Shown: piece after piece, positions 41,797 to 50,731 of the stretch
Layout of the letters: every line of letters begins with the position of its first letter
Position numbering within the stretch: position 1 is the stretch's first letter
Assembly (NCBI GenBank): GCA_034436755.1
Contig: DAOTVB010000260.1
Coordinates: forward strand, 23,083-87,082
Direction: 5' to 3'
DNA: 64,000 bases
From: CAKZQX01 sp034436755
GTDB lineage: Bacteria > Chloroflexota > Chloroflexia > Chloroflexales > Chloroflexaceae
Translations under genes and position numbers: made by a program
The notes under the pieces: model-generated
Seen by the model: the letters and a program-made list of their open reading frames with translations, nothing else
The model's database searches: none
Told to the model about the DNA's origin: nothing

Positions 41797-42822
41797 ATGG
41801 CGAAGGTGCAACTCAGCAAGGGTAAGTACGAAGGCATCCAGGCGTGCGCCAACGAGCAGGGCATTATCTCGGCTGCCGCAATGGACCAGCGCGGTTCACT
41901 GCAGAAGGCCATTGGGAAGGCCAAAGGCTCGGAGGCGGGCGCAGCGGAGTTAGGCGAGTTTAAGACGGCGGTGACACGTATTCTCACGCCGCATGCAAGC
42001 GCTATTCTGATGGACCCGGAGTTTGGGTTGGATGCGATTAAGCAGCGCGCGCCCGATACCGGTGTGCTGCTGGCCTATGAGAAGACCGGCTATGACGCCA
42101 GCAAGAAGGGCCGCCTGCCGGACCTGCTGGACGAGTGGAGTGTGCGTCGCCTGGTCGAGGCCGGCGCGAGCGCGATCAAGGTGCTGCTCTACATTAATCC
42201 CTTTGACGAAGCGTCAATTAACTCGGTGAAGTATGCCTTTGTCGAGCGGATCGGCGCTGAGTGTGCGGCACTGGATGTGCCCTTCTTCCTGGAGCCGCTG
42301 GCCTATGAAGATAAGATCGGCGACGAGAAGGGAGCGGAGTTTGCCAAGGTCAAGCCGAAGTATGTCAAGGCTTACATGGAGGAACTCTCCAAGCCGCGCT
42401 ACGGCGTCGATGTGCTCAAGGTCGAGGTGCCGATCAACATGAAGTTTGTTGAAGGCACCAGCGCCTATGCCGGCAGCAATGCCGCCTACACCCGCAAGGA
42501 GGCGATGGAGCACTTCAAGGAAGCTGCGGCGATCACCTCTTTGCCGTTTATCTACCTGAGCGCCGGCGTTACCGACGATGTCTTCCGCGAGACGCTGGCA
42601 CTGGCAGCCGAGGCGGGCGTCTCCTTCAACGGCGTGCTCTGCGGGCGCGCAACCTGGCAGGACGGTATTGCCATCTACGGCAAGGAAGGCATCAAGGCGC
42701 TGGAGAACTGGCTGAGCGACCGGGGTGTCCAGAATATTCAGTCACTCAATGAGGTGCTGAACAAAGGTGCCAAGCCCTGGTGGAATGCCTACGGCGGCAA
42801 GGATAATATCGAGATCGTCTAA
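41797..42822 (+). CDS. lacD: Tagatose-1,6-bisphosphate aldolase, class I (LacD family)
   Basis: 341 aa. Family motifs: GIISAAAMDQRGSLQKAI, SAILMDPEFGLDA, LLAYEKTGYD, AGASAIKVLLYINP (with the Schiff-base-region Lys), PFFLEPLAYED, VDVLKVEVPINMKFVEG and IYLSAGVTDDVFRETL. Class I aldolases split ketose-1,6-bisphosphates to DHAP and glyceraldehyde-3-phosphate. In organisms without lactose use, LacD homologues may serve sugar-bisphosphate metabolism more generally. ATG 41797 follows GGGAGGAAAGGCT. A strong terminator follows. Confidence 0.9.
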   Translation: MAKVQLSKGKYEGIQACANEQGIISAAAMDQRGSLQKAIGKAKGSEAGAAELGEFKTAVTRILTPHASAILMDPEFGLDAIKQRAPDTGVLLAYEKTGYDASKKGRLPDLLDEWSVRRLVEAGASAIKVLLYINPFDEASINSVKYAFVERIGAECAALDVPFFLEPLAYEDKIGDEKGAEFAKVKPKYVKAYMEELSKPRYGVDVLKVEVPINMKFVEGTSAYAGSNAAYTRKEAMEHFKEAAAITSLPFIYLSAGVTDDVFRETLALAAEAGVSFNGVLCGRATWQDGIAIYGKEGIKALENWLSDRGVQNIQSLNEVLNKGAKPWWNAYGGKDNIEIV

Positions 42823-42848
42823 CGTATGCGCGATACCGACGGAAGAAG

Positions 42849-42880
42849 AACGGCGGCTCCGCAATGCGGAGCCGCCGTTC
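42849..42880 (+). terminator. Intrinsic terminator after lacD
   Basis: AACGGCGGCTCCGCA and TGCGGAGCCGCCGTT pair perfectly (15 bp, 2-nt centre), followed by CTCTGTATT. It probably serves both lacD and the convergent binding-protein gene. Confidence 0.8.
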
Positions 42881-42911
42881 TCTGTATTATGTCGTTCGGC
42901 GGCTCTCCCGG

Positions 42912-44675
42912 CTAATCCGCGCTGGTCGTATCCACCGTCGCCGCGTCATCCTCCGTTGTTTCGGTTGTTTCAGTTGTTCCCGCAATCCATACCCGGGTCC
43001 AGTCCGAGGCTACCAGTCCCTGCGGCGTAAAGTCCAGACCCTGGACAGTCGGGCGCACCAGCACGGTGATACTCGGATTGTAGAGGGGCAACCAGCCCAC
43101 TTCGTCAAGGGCAACCTGTTCCGCCTGGTTGTAGAGCTGGAGCCGCTCCTGATGCTGGTTGGGACGGCTCATCTGATCCGCCTGGTCAACCAGTTGATCA
43201 AACGCGACATTTGACCAGTGCCCATTGTTGTTAGGCGACGAACTGTGCAGTTGCTGCGAGAGGAAATTATGCGGATCAGGGTAGTCCGCACTCCAGACGC
43301 TGAGATACATCTGGAGGCCCTGCTCCGGCTCGTAGAAGGTCTCGTCCAGCCGCTGAATGAACTGCTGCAGCTCCAGCCCCTCCAGCGTAACCTCAACCCC
43401 CAGATGATCGCGCCAGTAGCGGTACAACGCCTGGGCAACCTGTGAGTTATCACCCTCCAGCGCATAGGTAAAGGTCACAGGAGGCAGTTCATGGCCGCCC
43501 AGGTAGCCCGCCTGGTTCAGCGCCGAACGTGCGCCGGTCGGGTCGAAATCCTGACCGCGCACCGCCAGCCGGGAGCCAACCAGACCATCGGGAAGAATGC
43601 GGTTGGTGGCGATAACTGTCTCAGAAAGCACACGCTCAGTCAGATCCTGCTTATCGACCGCCAGCGCAAAGGCTTTGCGCACAGAAGCGTTGTCAAAGGG
43701 CGCAAGCTGGTTATTAAAGCCAATGTAGCGCACACTCAGCGCGGGTGAGGAGCGAAAGTCGGGCAGATGCTTCACTTCGCTAACCCGCTCGGCGGGAATG
43801 CCATTCTGTCCACTGCCTGCAATATCCAGGTCGCCATTGCGATAGTGCTGATAGGCTTCCTCGCTCGGCTCGTAGAACGGGAAATGCACCGTCGCAATCC
43901 CCGGCGATCCGCGCCAGTAGTGCGGGTTAGCCGTGAGCATAATCTCCTCACCGGGCCGCCACTCCGCGACCATGTAGGGGCCCGTGCCGTACGCAGTCTT
44001 CGTCCAGTCGTCACCCGCCTGCTCAATCAGTTGGCGCGGCGTAACAAACGTATGCGGATAGGTCAGTTGCGAGAGGAAGAAAGCCTGCGGTTCATCCAAC
44101 TCGATTTCAAGGGTGTAGTCATCCAGCACGCGTACGCCACTCGCATACTCCGCCCGGCCTTCAGCAACATCAACCGCCCCAAGCACATGGCTAAGCTGGG
44201 CCGGCGCGCTAAATGAGCCGGTTGTCGGCGTCAATGCCCGATTGATCGAGTAGGAAAAGTCTTGTGCCGTTACCGGATCGCCATTCCCAAACCGGAGATC
44301 GGGGCGGATCTTGAAGGTGTAGACCCGGCCATCATCGCTGACCTGCCAGCTCTCCGCCCCATCGGGCTGGACTTCCAGATTACCATCCAGTCGCACCAGA
44401 CCCGCAAACACCAGGTTGATGACCGTTGTCGATTGCTGGTTGCCGGCCCGCGCAGGGTCAAGACCGGGCAGATCTTGCACACCTTCCAGGCTCCAGTTGA
44501 GCGTCCCGCTGGGAGTATCACCCGGCGGTCGCAGGGCTGTCCGACAACCCGCCACGGTCAACAGGAGCAGCGCAATCAGCAGCCAGTACCCATGCCGTAC
44601 ATCGCCCCGGATCAACGCCGGAGACTTGCGCACAGACGGTAAGCGATGGGTTTTACGGAGGTGTTGCTTATACAT
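42912..44675 (-). CDS. Peptide/solute ABC transporter binding lipoprotein (SBP family 5)
   Basis: 587 aa. Lipoprotein signal YWLLIALLLLTVAGC. Family 5 pattern: GTLNWSLEGVQDLPGLDPAR, VFAGLVRLDGNLEVQPDGAESWQVSDDG, YTFKIRPDLRFGNGDPVTAQDFSYSINR, YGTGPYMVAEWRPGEEIML, RYIGFNNQLAPFDNASVRKA. It captures peptides or similar solutes. ATG 44675 is 8 bp after the stop of the upstream ligase gene, suggesting one transcript; no permease genes are present. The last 20 residues are Thr/Asp-rich. Confidence 0.9.
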   Translation of the reverse strand: MYKQHLRKTHRLPSVRKSPALIRGDVRHGYWLLIALLLLTVAGCRTALRPPGDTPSGTLNWSLEGVQDLPGLDPARAGNQQSTTVINLVFAGLVRLDGNLEVQPDGAESWQVSDDGRVYTFKIRPDLRFGNGDPVTAQDFSYSINRALTPTTGSFSAPAQLSHVLGAVDVAEGRAEYASGVRVLDDYTLEIELDEPQAFFLSQLTYPHTFVTPRQLIEQAGDDWTKTAYGTGPYMVAEWRPGEEIMLTANPHYWRGSPGIATVHFPFYEPSEEAYQHYRNGDLDIAGSGQNGIPAERVSEVKHLPDFRSSPALSVRYIGFNNQLAPFDNASVRKAFALAVDKQDLTERVLSETVIATNRILPDGLVGSRLAVRGQDFDPTGARSALNQAGYLGGHELPPVTFTYALEGDNSQVAQALYRYWRDHLGVEVTLEGLELQQFIQRLDETFYEPEQGLQMYLSVWSADYPDPHNFLSQQLHSSSPNNNGHWSNVAFDQLVDQADQMSRPNQHQERLQLYNQAEQVALDEVGWLPLYNPSITVLVRPTVQGLDFTPQGLVASDWTRVWIAGTTETTETTEDDAATVDTTSAD

Positions 44676-44682
44676 AACGCCA

Positions 44683-45888
44683 TCATCCTTCGGCCTGAAT
44701 CTGCAGGCCAAGCACATCTGCCAGTTCAGCCAGGGTCGCCTGCGCGGACCGCACATCACGCCCCTCAGCGGCCGCGCTCATAACCTCGTTGCTGAATTCA
44801 GCAAATATCTCGAATGCCAGGGGCGTGTTAAGATCATCGCCCAGCGCGTCATCAAAGGCGGTACGCGCGCGGGTAGGATCGAGCGCGGTTGCATTGCCGC
44901 CAGTGGCATTAAGCGCCTGACGGACGCGCGTAAGGCGGGTTGCGGTCTGGAGCATATCGGCATGCCGGTAGTCGAAATCTTCCCGATAGGGAAAACTGAG
45001 CAGGTACCAGCGCAGCGCATCCGGCCCATGCTCCCGGATGGCATCGCGGGCAAAGACCAGGTTCCCACGCGATTTGCTCATCTTCTCGCCTTCCAGCCCA
45101 ACCATCCCGGTATGCATCCAGAAGCGCACAAACGGACGCACCCCCGTCACCGGCTCGGCCTGGGCAATCTCGCACGGATGGTGGGGGAAGAGCAGATCAT
45201 TCCCACCACCATGAATATCGATCTGCGAACCCAGGTAGCGGGTTGCCATCGCGCTACACTCAATATGCCAGCCGGGCAACCCCGGTCCCCAGGGGCTATC
45301 CCAGGTGGGATCGTCGGCATTGGCAGTGCGCCAGAGCACAAAATCCAGTGGATCGCGCTTGCGAGGATCGTCGGGATTATTGCCACGCTCGTTGGCGGTT
45401 GCCAGCAGATCGGCATAACCCATGCGCGCCATCTTACCGAAGTCGGGGTCGGTATGAATGCTAAAGTAAACATTGCCCGCGCGGACGTAGGCATGGCCCA
45501 ATTCTACCAGACGCGCAATCATCGGAATCATAGTGGCGATCTCTGCGCTGGCCCTGGGAAAATAGGTCGGCGGCAGCATATTGAGCGCAGCACAGTCGGC
45601 AACAAAGCGTTCCAGTTGTTGCTGCGCCAGATCCTGCCAGGGCACACCATCGCGGCGGGCGCGCTCGAAGAGCGGATCATCAACATCGGTGACATTCTGA
45701 CAGTAGGCCACTTCGGCCCCGTGCCAGCGCAGGTAGCGCACCAGCATATCAAAGACCAGGTAAGTACGGGCATGACCGATATGGGTTGTATCGTACGGTG
45801 TCACCCCACAGACATAGAGCGTAACCGGACGATCCGTCGGAATAGAAAACATGCCTTTTTCGGCAGTATATGTATCATACAGCAGCAT
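44683..45888 (-). CDS. CysS/MshC-type cysteine ligase
   Basis: 401 aa class I ligase. HIGH-type motif in YVCGVTPYDTTHIGHARTYL; KMSKS in LEGEKMSKSRGNLVF; zinc ligands Cys in YVCG, GWHIECSAMA, and H-x-x-C-E in FPHHPCEIAQAE. Canonical CysRS is about 460 aa with an anticodon domain. This protein is short, ends soon after the helical bundle and has MshC-like wording (TPYDTTHIGHA, GEKMSKS-GNLVF). MshC joins cysteine to glucosaminyl-inositol. I cannot tell a short CysRS from an MshC-like enzyme. It is upstream of the binding-protein gene. Confidence 0.8.
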   Translation of the reverse strand: MLLYDTYTAEKGMFSIPTDRPVTLYVCGVTPYDTTHIGHARTYLVFDMLVRYLRWHGAEVAYCQNVTDVDDPLFERARRDGVPWQDLAQQQLERFVADCAALNMLPPTYFPRASAEIATMIPMIARLVELGHAYVRAGNVYFSIHTDPDFGKMARMGYADLLATANERGNNPDDPRKRDPLDFVLWRTANADDPTWDSPWGPGLPGWHIECSAMATRYLGSQIDIHGGGNDLLFPHHPCEIAQAEPVTGVRPFVRFWMHTGMVGLEGEKMSKSRGNLVFARDAIREHGPDALRWYLLSFPYREDFDYRHADMLQTATRLTRVRQALNATGGNATALDPTRARTAFDDALGDDLNTPLAFEIFAEFSNEVMSAAAEGRDVRSAQATLAELADVLGLQIQAEG

Positions 45889-45945
45889 ATGCTCTCCCAG
45901 AAGGTAAACGGGTGCAGTCAGGCAAAACCGGGCCAGGAGGTAGAG

Positions 45946-47973
45946 CTATGATGGGTGGACGGATAGCGTGGCCGCCGCTGACTCGACGTGCAGATCCGCC
46001 TGCGCGTCACGCAACTCGTGTGGCAGGAGAGTCGGCCGCACCGCAACCACCGTGATATCGTCATGCTGTTCCGCCGGCCCAATAAACTCCTGCACCTGTT
46101 GCAGAATAAGCGACACGAGCAGCGATGTATCGTACCCTTCCTGTATCGTGGTCATGAGTGCTTCCAGGCGTTCAAAGCCAAACATCTCGCCCGACGCGTT
46201 CATCGCCTCCACCACCCCATCGCTCATAAAGAGAACTGTATCGCCGGGCTGGAGGGTAATCGTTACTTCCTGGTAGGCGACATCCGGCATAGAACCGATG
46301 GGAAATCCCCCAATTTCTACGAACTCACATACTGAAACGGAGTTGCGCGTCGTATCGGTCTGACTGGTCTGATCGATTTCACACGTTTTCCCGCAGATCA
46401 ACAGCGGTGCGATCATCCCGGCGTTGGCAACCGTCATTGTGTGCGCCTGCAGATCAAAGACCGCATACACCAGCGCTGCATTCATCCGATTTGACCGCAA
46501 GCGGGGACTGAGCAGCCGGTTCAGTATCTGAAATACCTCAGCGGGCCGCGTGATATGGCGCGCCTGCGACTCAACCGCGCTACTGGTCAGCGCCATCAGG
46601 AGTGCAGCAGCAACACCCTTGCCTGAGATGTCGCCGACGGCCACAGCCGCGCGATCATTTGGCAATGCCAGATAGGTATAAAAATCGCCACCAACTTCAT
46701 AGGCTGGAATAGACCGGGCCTGCACCGCCAGCGCCTGCTGGTTCCAGGGCGGGGTCGTGGGCAACAGCCCCATCTGAATATCGCGCGCCAGCATTAACCC
46801 ATGGCGCAAATGCTCATTCTGACGTTCGATCTCTGACAGGCTCAGCGACAGTTGCGCCGCCATCTGATTAAACGTGTGCGCCAGTTGGCCCATCTCGTCC
46901 CGGCGATGAACATTAATGCGATGATCTAGTTGCCCCGCGCCAAACGCCTCCGCACCGGCCCCCAGCGCGCGCAACGGACGCAGAATCTTCTGCGCCTGAA
47001 ACAGTCCCAGCGCCAGCGCCAGCACGCCCACCACGGCTACCAGGGTTGCCAGCAGCACTACGCTCCGCCGCAACGTGGCAAAGGCTTCGCTGGATGGCTG
47101 CTCAACAATGACCCACCAGTTACTGGGAAACACGCGCGCCCGCGCCCCAATAACCTGCTGATCATTCCCGCCCCGATAGAGCACACTGGCATTCTCGGTA
47201 CTGAAGAGCGCATCAAGGCTGGCCGGCGGCTGCCAGTCACGCCGGCTATCACTGAGCATCACTTCGTGTTGACCATTAATCAGGTAGGTCACCAACTGGG
47301 ACTCGTCCGTCACCGGACGCAAGAAGCGTTGGACTGGCGCAGCGCTCACGGTGGCCCGCACCGCACCGCTCACACCAGTTTGATCGATAGGCGATGGTTG
47401 CTGGGTGCGTAGCGGCAGCACAATCGTAAACACCGCGCGATCGTCCATAGTATAGGTAATATCGCTCCAGCCGCCGCGTCCCTGCTGTAAGACGGCCTGC
47501 ACCAGCGGATCACGGTTGGGATCATGCATCTCGCCGGGCAGGATCAGATCGCGTGAGAAGTGGGTCAACACCTGACCATCCGCATTCACGACCGTCAGAT
47601 CATGCACATCCGGCCAGTTTGTGCGAAACAACTCCTGCACCGTCTGCTGGAGACGCTCAGGCGGAACATCGTCGGTGTCATTGCTCAACACGCGCCGCCC
47701 AAAACTGAGGATCTGGGGCTCAAGTCCCGTAATATAGGCCGCAATATTGTTAGACGCCTGAGTTGCCAGCGAGATCTGTTCATCATACACGGCCTGCTGC
47801 TGGGCCCGAAAACTGAGCATAATGAGCAGCATGCCCACCAGCAGCAGGGGCAACGTCGAAGAGATCAGATATGACCAGCGTAGTTGAGTACTGATGCTCC
47901 GATTATACATTGATGCCGTCTGCACGCTATCCTGATGCTGTTCAGGAAAAGGGGGCGTTATACGCTCGTTCAT
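45946..47973 (-). CDS. RsbU-type serine phosphatase with Cache-like sensor and HAMP
   Basis: 675 aa. TM1 LISSTLPLLLVGMLLIMLSF; extracytoplasmic Cache-like sensor (LFRTNWPDVHDLTVVNADGQVL, DPLVQAVLQQGRGGWSDITYT); TM2 VVLLATLVAVVGVLALALGL; HAMP (AGAEAFGAGQLDHRINVHRR); then a PP2C/SpoIIE domain with ARDIQMGLLPTTPP, VGGDFYTYL (metal Asp), VAVGDISGKGVAAALLMAL, LLFMSDGV-like (TVLFMSDGVVEAMNA) and EQHDDITVVAVR. It dephosphorylates a STAS antagonist in partner switching. STAS proteins lie at 29811 and 35718. ATG 47973. Confidence 0.92.
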   Translation of the reverse strand: MNERITPPFPEQHQDSVQTASMYNRSISTQLRWSYLISSTLPLLLVGMLLIMLSFRAQQQAVYDEQISLATQASNNIAAYITGLEPQILSFGRRVLSNDTDDVPPERLQQTVQELFRTNWPDVHDLTVVNADGQVLTHFSRDLILPGEMHDPNRDPLVQAVLQQGRGGWSDITYTMDDRAVFTIVLPLRTQQPSPIDQTGVSGAVRATVSAAPVQRFLRPVTDESQLVTYLINGQHEVMLSDSRRDWQPPASLDALFSTENASVLYRGGNDQQVIGARARVFPSNWWVIVEQPSSEAFATLRRSVVLLATLVAVVGVLALALGLFQAQKILRPLRALGAGAEAFGAGQLDHRINVHRRDEMGQLAHTFNQMAAQLSLSLSEIERQNEHLRHGLMLARDIQMGLLPTTPPWNQQALAVQARSIPAYEVGGDFYTYLALPNDRAAVAVGDISGKGVAAALLMALTSSAVESQARHITRPAEVFQILNRLLSPRLRSNRMNAALVYAVFDLQAHTMTVANAGMIAPLLICGKTCEIDQTSQTDTTRNSVSVCEFVEIGGFPIGSMPDVAYQEVTITLQPGDTVLFMSDGVVEAMNASGEMFGFERLEALMTTIQEGYDTSLLVSLILQQVQEFIGPAEQHDDITVVAVRPTLLPHELRDAQADLHVESAAATLSVHPS

Positions 47974-48200
47974 ACATCCCTAGGTGTCGAGCGCTACCAA
48001 ATACCATAGCCCAGAGATTCTCAGGAAGTCGGCCTGTGGCGTAACTGGCATGCACTCATCTTCAGGCGGTACACAAAAGTGCTACCAGGCTGACGCGAAC
48101 TGATAGCGACCACCCTGAAGGCTAAAAATAATCCACAGTTATCGGTATACTATTTGCAGAACTTCATGCGAAAATACTTTTTGGTTTATGTATTGTACAC

Positions 48201-48230
48201 ATTATATCACAGCACCCCCGGCCCGGTCAG
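48201..48230 (-). promoter_or_regulatory. Putative promoter of the RsbU gene
   Basis: On the minus strand CTGACC (48225-48230) and TATAAT (48201-48206) are spaced 18 bp, close to a sigma-70 consensus. The leader to the ATG would be about 220 nt. The rest of 47974-48283 shows nothing else I recognise; a 9-bp stem (GCCCGGTCA/TGACCGGGC, 48221-48244) overlaps the -35 and might be an operator. Confidence 0.5.
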
Positions 48231-48283
48231 ATCATTGACCGGGCATGCGGAGCAGGAAGCGTACAAATTTGGCACAGGGGATC

Positions 48284-48730
48284 TCAGGGGATGACCGTCG
48301 GCACAGTTGTGGGTGCCTGGGGGGGCAGATTCAGCACTTGCGCCGCCATCCAGCCCTCAGTACCATCAGGCGTTGTCACCTGATACCAGCCGTCACGCTG
48401 GCCGCGCAGCAGCACCTGCCCACCCGTGGCAACACTCCCGACGACATTAAACGTCAGACCAGGGCCGGAACGCACATTGGCCCCGACTGCCACCGTACCC
48501 TCCAGGATGGCGGGAGTAGGGCTTGCGCGCGGCGTACTCGTCGGATCAGGCGTGGGGCTCGATAGAACCGGCGTCACCGTTGCCAGGCGGGCAAAGGTTG
48601 GGAAGGGGGTGGGTTGAGGGGGCAGCGCGCCCGCAATCGTATCACAACCGGACATGATACAGAGCACCAGGAGGAGCAGCAGCACCCGCAAGCCTGACCG
48701 GCGCAGCATCAACGATGCAACTGGAAACAT
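48284..48730 (-). CDS. SH3-domain lipoprotein
   Basis: 148 aa. Lipoprotein signal LLLLLVLCIMSGC, then a Pro/Thr/Ser linker (PTPDPTSTPRASPTP), then a bacterial SH3 domain (VGANVRSGPGLTFNVVGSVA, GWYQVTTPDGTEGWMAAQVL). Such domains bind cell-wall or glycan components. ATG 48730 is preceded by AAGGAACCGTCT. Confidence 0.88.
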   Translation of the reverse strand: MFPVASLMLRRSGLRVLLLLLVLCIMSGCDTIAGALPPQPTPFPTFARLATVTPVLSSPTPDPTSTPRASPTPAILEGTVAVGANVRSGPGLTFNVVGSVATGGQVLLRGQRDGWYQVTTPDGTEGWMAAQVLNLPPQAPTTVPTVIP

Positions 48731-48897
48731 AGACGGTTCCTTATCAAGCCAGTAATGGGTCGTCAACTCAATAGATCAGCGGATAGGGTGCGCACAGCCG
48801 GGACAGCAATGCCCGCGCGTGTACACACTGGCGCGATTATAGCATTAGTTTGGGGTTGTTTCCACTGCGGCATGCGGTTATGGGGTAGGAGCAGACT

Positions 48898-49323
48898 TTA
48901 CAACCGGGCCAGCGCCTCGGATGGTGTGGCAGTCACCACCACAGGCGCAGATCGTTCACGCTGTTCGCGGTCAAGGGAAACCAGTGTGCAGGTGTGGCAT
49001 TGCGCCACAGCGACATAAATTGCATCCGAGCCCCGCAACGCATAGTCACCAGCAAGCTCAGCGGCGGCATCAATTAACCCATCATCAAGGGAAACAATCT
49101 GTACATGGGGCAATGCATGCCATACACTCACTATCAGTCGGGCGCGGATCGGGTCGCCCGCAATACGGCGTAACGCACCTGCCAGTTCCGTGAGTAAGAA
49201 CCGGGGTACGATTATTGGTACAACACGTTGTTCCAATGCATCGATTAACGCCTGACAGACCGGCTGATTCGGGTCAGCGGTGTCCAGGCTGCGTACAACG
49301 ACGCTAACATCAAGGGTGAACAT
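48898..49323 (-). CDS. PIN-domain toxin (VapC-like), pair 1
   Basis: 141 aa PIN ribonuclease fold. Acidic residues: D5 in FTLDVSVVVR, E in LTELAGAL, D in LRGSDAIYVAVA and D in LVSLDRE; the usual Asn after the first Asp is replaced by Ser. VapC-type toxins cut tRNA or rRNA. It overlaps the antitoxin gene by 14 bp. Homologous to the toxin of pair 2, with clear divergence. Confidence 0.88.
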   Translation of the reverse strand: MFTLDVSVVVRSLDTADPNQPVCQALIDALEQRVVPIIVPRFLLTELAGALRRIAGDPIRARLIVSVWHALPHVQIVSLDDGLIDAAAELAGDYALRGSDAIYVAVAQCHTCTLVSLDREQRERSAPVVVTATPSEALARL

Positions 49324-49603
49324 GCGACTCGCCCTCAATACTGGCCTGACGCTCTGCCCGATCGCGCTCAATCTGCTCACCGAGCGTCAGGCGTGGACGG
49401 GGCAGCGCACTTAAAGTTGCCCGGATATCCGCCAGCACAGCATGGGCCTGCGCCGGGGTCATTGCGGATGGCCCGGACGCCGGAGCCTGAACAGCAGGTT
49501 CAGCCGCCAAATCGCGGACCAGCCGGGCAACCAGTTCGGCTCGCTCGGACCGGGGGAGCCGGGAGGCCAGGTCAAACATCTGGTCGAGGGTAATATCAGC
49601 CAT
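49310..49603 (-). CDS. Antitoxin of PIN pair 1
   Basis: 97 aa. The first 36 residues (MADITLDQMFDLASRLPRSE ... RDLAAEP) are identical to those of the antitoxin at 50214; the C-terminal half (TPAQAHAVLADIRATLSALP, EQIERDRAERQASIEGE) differs. In such antitoxins the N-terminus dimerises or binds DNA and the C-terminus neutralises its toxin, so the pattern keeps operator binding while toxin recognition diverges. Translationally overlaps the toxin. Confidence 0.82.
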   Translation of the reverse strand: MADITLDQMFDLASRLPRSERAELVARLVRDLAAEPAVQAPASGPSAMTPAQAHAVLADIRATLSALPRPRLTLGEQIERDRAERQASIEGESHVHP

Positions 49604-49743
49604 TGAGGTTCCTTCTTCTATCTTCTTTTCTCTTCTATTCTACCATGTCGTGCGGTTCATCTCCACAGGGTGGAATATGCCATACTGAGACCCAATCCAA
49701 AAACCCAGGCTACCCTGACAGGCATATGCGAGATGACGCGCGG
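49499..49743. repeat. Direct repeat, copy 1 (antitoxin 5' half plus promoter)
   Basis: Nearly identical to 50379-50623 (offset 880 bp). It covers the first 105 bp of the antitoxin gene and about 140 bp upstream. The identity stops sharply inside the antitoxin gene. Confidence 0.85.
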
Positions 49744-49792
49744 AGGCTACCACGTAGATATCTCTGGTACAAGAGACACTGTCCCATAACGG

Positions 49793-50227
49793 TCAGGGCG
49801 GTGGGAGAGTATGCAACACCTCGGTAGGCGTCTGGACGGTGATGATCATGCTGGCGCGCCGGCGGATCTCATCGTCCAGGGTGATGAGCGGACATCCATA
49901 CTGCCGTGCCACGGCCACATAGATCGCATCCATCCCGCGCAGGGCATAATCGGCGGCAAGTTCGGCAGCGAACCGTGCAAGCGCCTCATCAACCGTGCGC
50001 AGGATCAATTTGGGGAAAGCCGCTACACTGTCGGCATAGAGACGGGCGCGTACAGGATCGCGGTAGAAGCGGCTGATCGGCCCCGCAATTTCGGCCAGGA
50101 TAAGCGTGGGCACCACGATGCGCTGCTGTGTGCCCTGAAGACGCTCCAGCAAGGTGTGACACACCGCGTAGGCCGGATCGCGGTGATCGGCATTCCGGTT
50201 GAACACATTGGCATCAAGTGTGTACAT
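49793..50227 (-). CDS. PIN-domain toxin (VapC-like), pair 2
   Basis: 144 aa. YTLDANVFNR with D4 and N6, E in LAEIAGPI, D in LRGMDAIYVAVA, D in LITLDDE: all four acidic residues of the nuclease are kept. Start ATG 50227, 14-bp overlap with its antitoxin, the same arrangement as pair 1. Confidence 0.9.
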   Translation of the reverse strand: MYTLDANVFNRNADHRDPAYAVCHTLLERLQGTQQRIVVPTLILAEIAGPISRFYRDPVRARLYADSVAAFPKLILRTVDEALARFAAELAADYALRGMDAIYVAVARQYGCPLITLDDEIRRRASMIITVQTPTEVLHTLPPP

Positions 50228-50483
50228 CAGGCGCACCTTCGAGCAGTGCCTGGCGGTCGGCACGGTCACGTTCTAACTGGTCAGCCAGGGTGCCCTCAGC
50301 GTGCGGCAGATGCGCAAATTCTTCGCGCAGACGTTCCATTGTTTCCCACGCAGTGCTACTCGTCACGGGTGACAGCGGTTCAGCCGCCAAATCGCGGACC
50401 AGCCGGGCAACCAGTTCGGCTCGCTCGGACCGGGGGAGCCGGGAGGCCAGGTCAAACATCTGGTCGAGGGTAATATCAGCCAT
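50214..50483 (-). CDS. Antitoxin of PIN pair 2
   Basis: 89 aa. Identical to antitoxin 1 over residues 1-36, then different (WETMERLREEFAHLPHAEGT, DQLERDRADRQALLEGAPD). The shared LERDRADRQ / IERDRAERQ end motif suggests a common toxin-contact mode. Confidence 0.82.
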   Translation of the reverse strand: MADITLDQMFDLASRLPRSERAELVARLVRDLAAEPLSPVTSSTAWETMERLREEFAHLPHAEGTLADQLERDRADRQALLEGAPDVHT

Positions 50484-50623
50484 TGGGATTCCTTCTTCTA
50501 TCTTCTTTTCTTTTCTATTCTACCATGTCGTGCGTTTCATCTCCACAGGGTGGAATATGCCATACTGAGGCCCAAACCGAAAATCCATGCTGTCACGCCA
50601 GGCATATGCGGGATGACGCGCGG
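50379..50623. repeat. Direct repeat, copy 2
   Basis: Counterpart of 49499-49743. Differences upstream of the ATG are few, and include TCTCTTCTATTC versus TTTTCTATTC in the pyrimidine-rich leader. Confidence 0.85.
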
Positions 50624-50731
50624 CGGCGAAGCGGCGGCGAAGCGGCAGGAAGGTGTCAGAGATGAAGTAGATGCGCGGCGATGACGATACGTGAACGGTG
50701 CCAGCGGCGCGGGTGGAAAGGATGATTACAT

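Noticed and set aside
48221..48244. GCCCGGTCA/TGACCGGGC hairpin as terminator of the SH3 lipoprotein gene
   Set aside because: There is no T-run on either strand and it overlaps the -35 of a good minus-strand promoter; an operator role is as likely.
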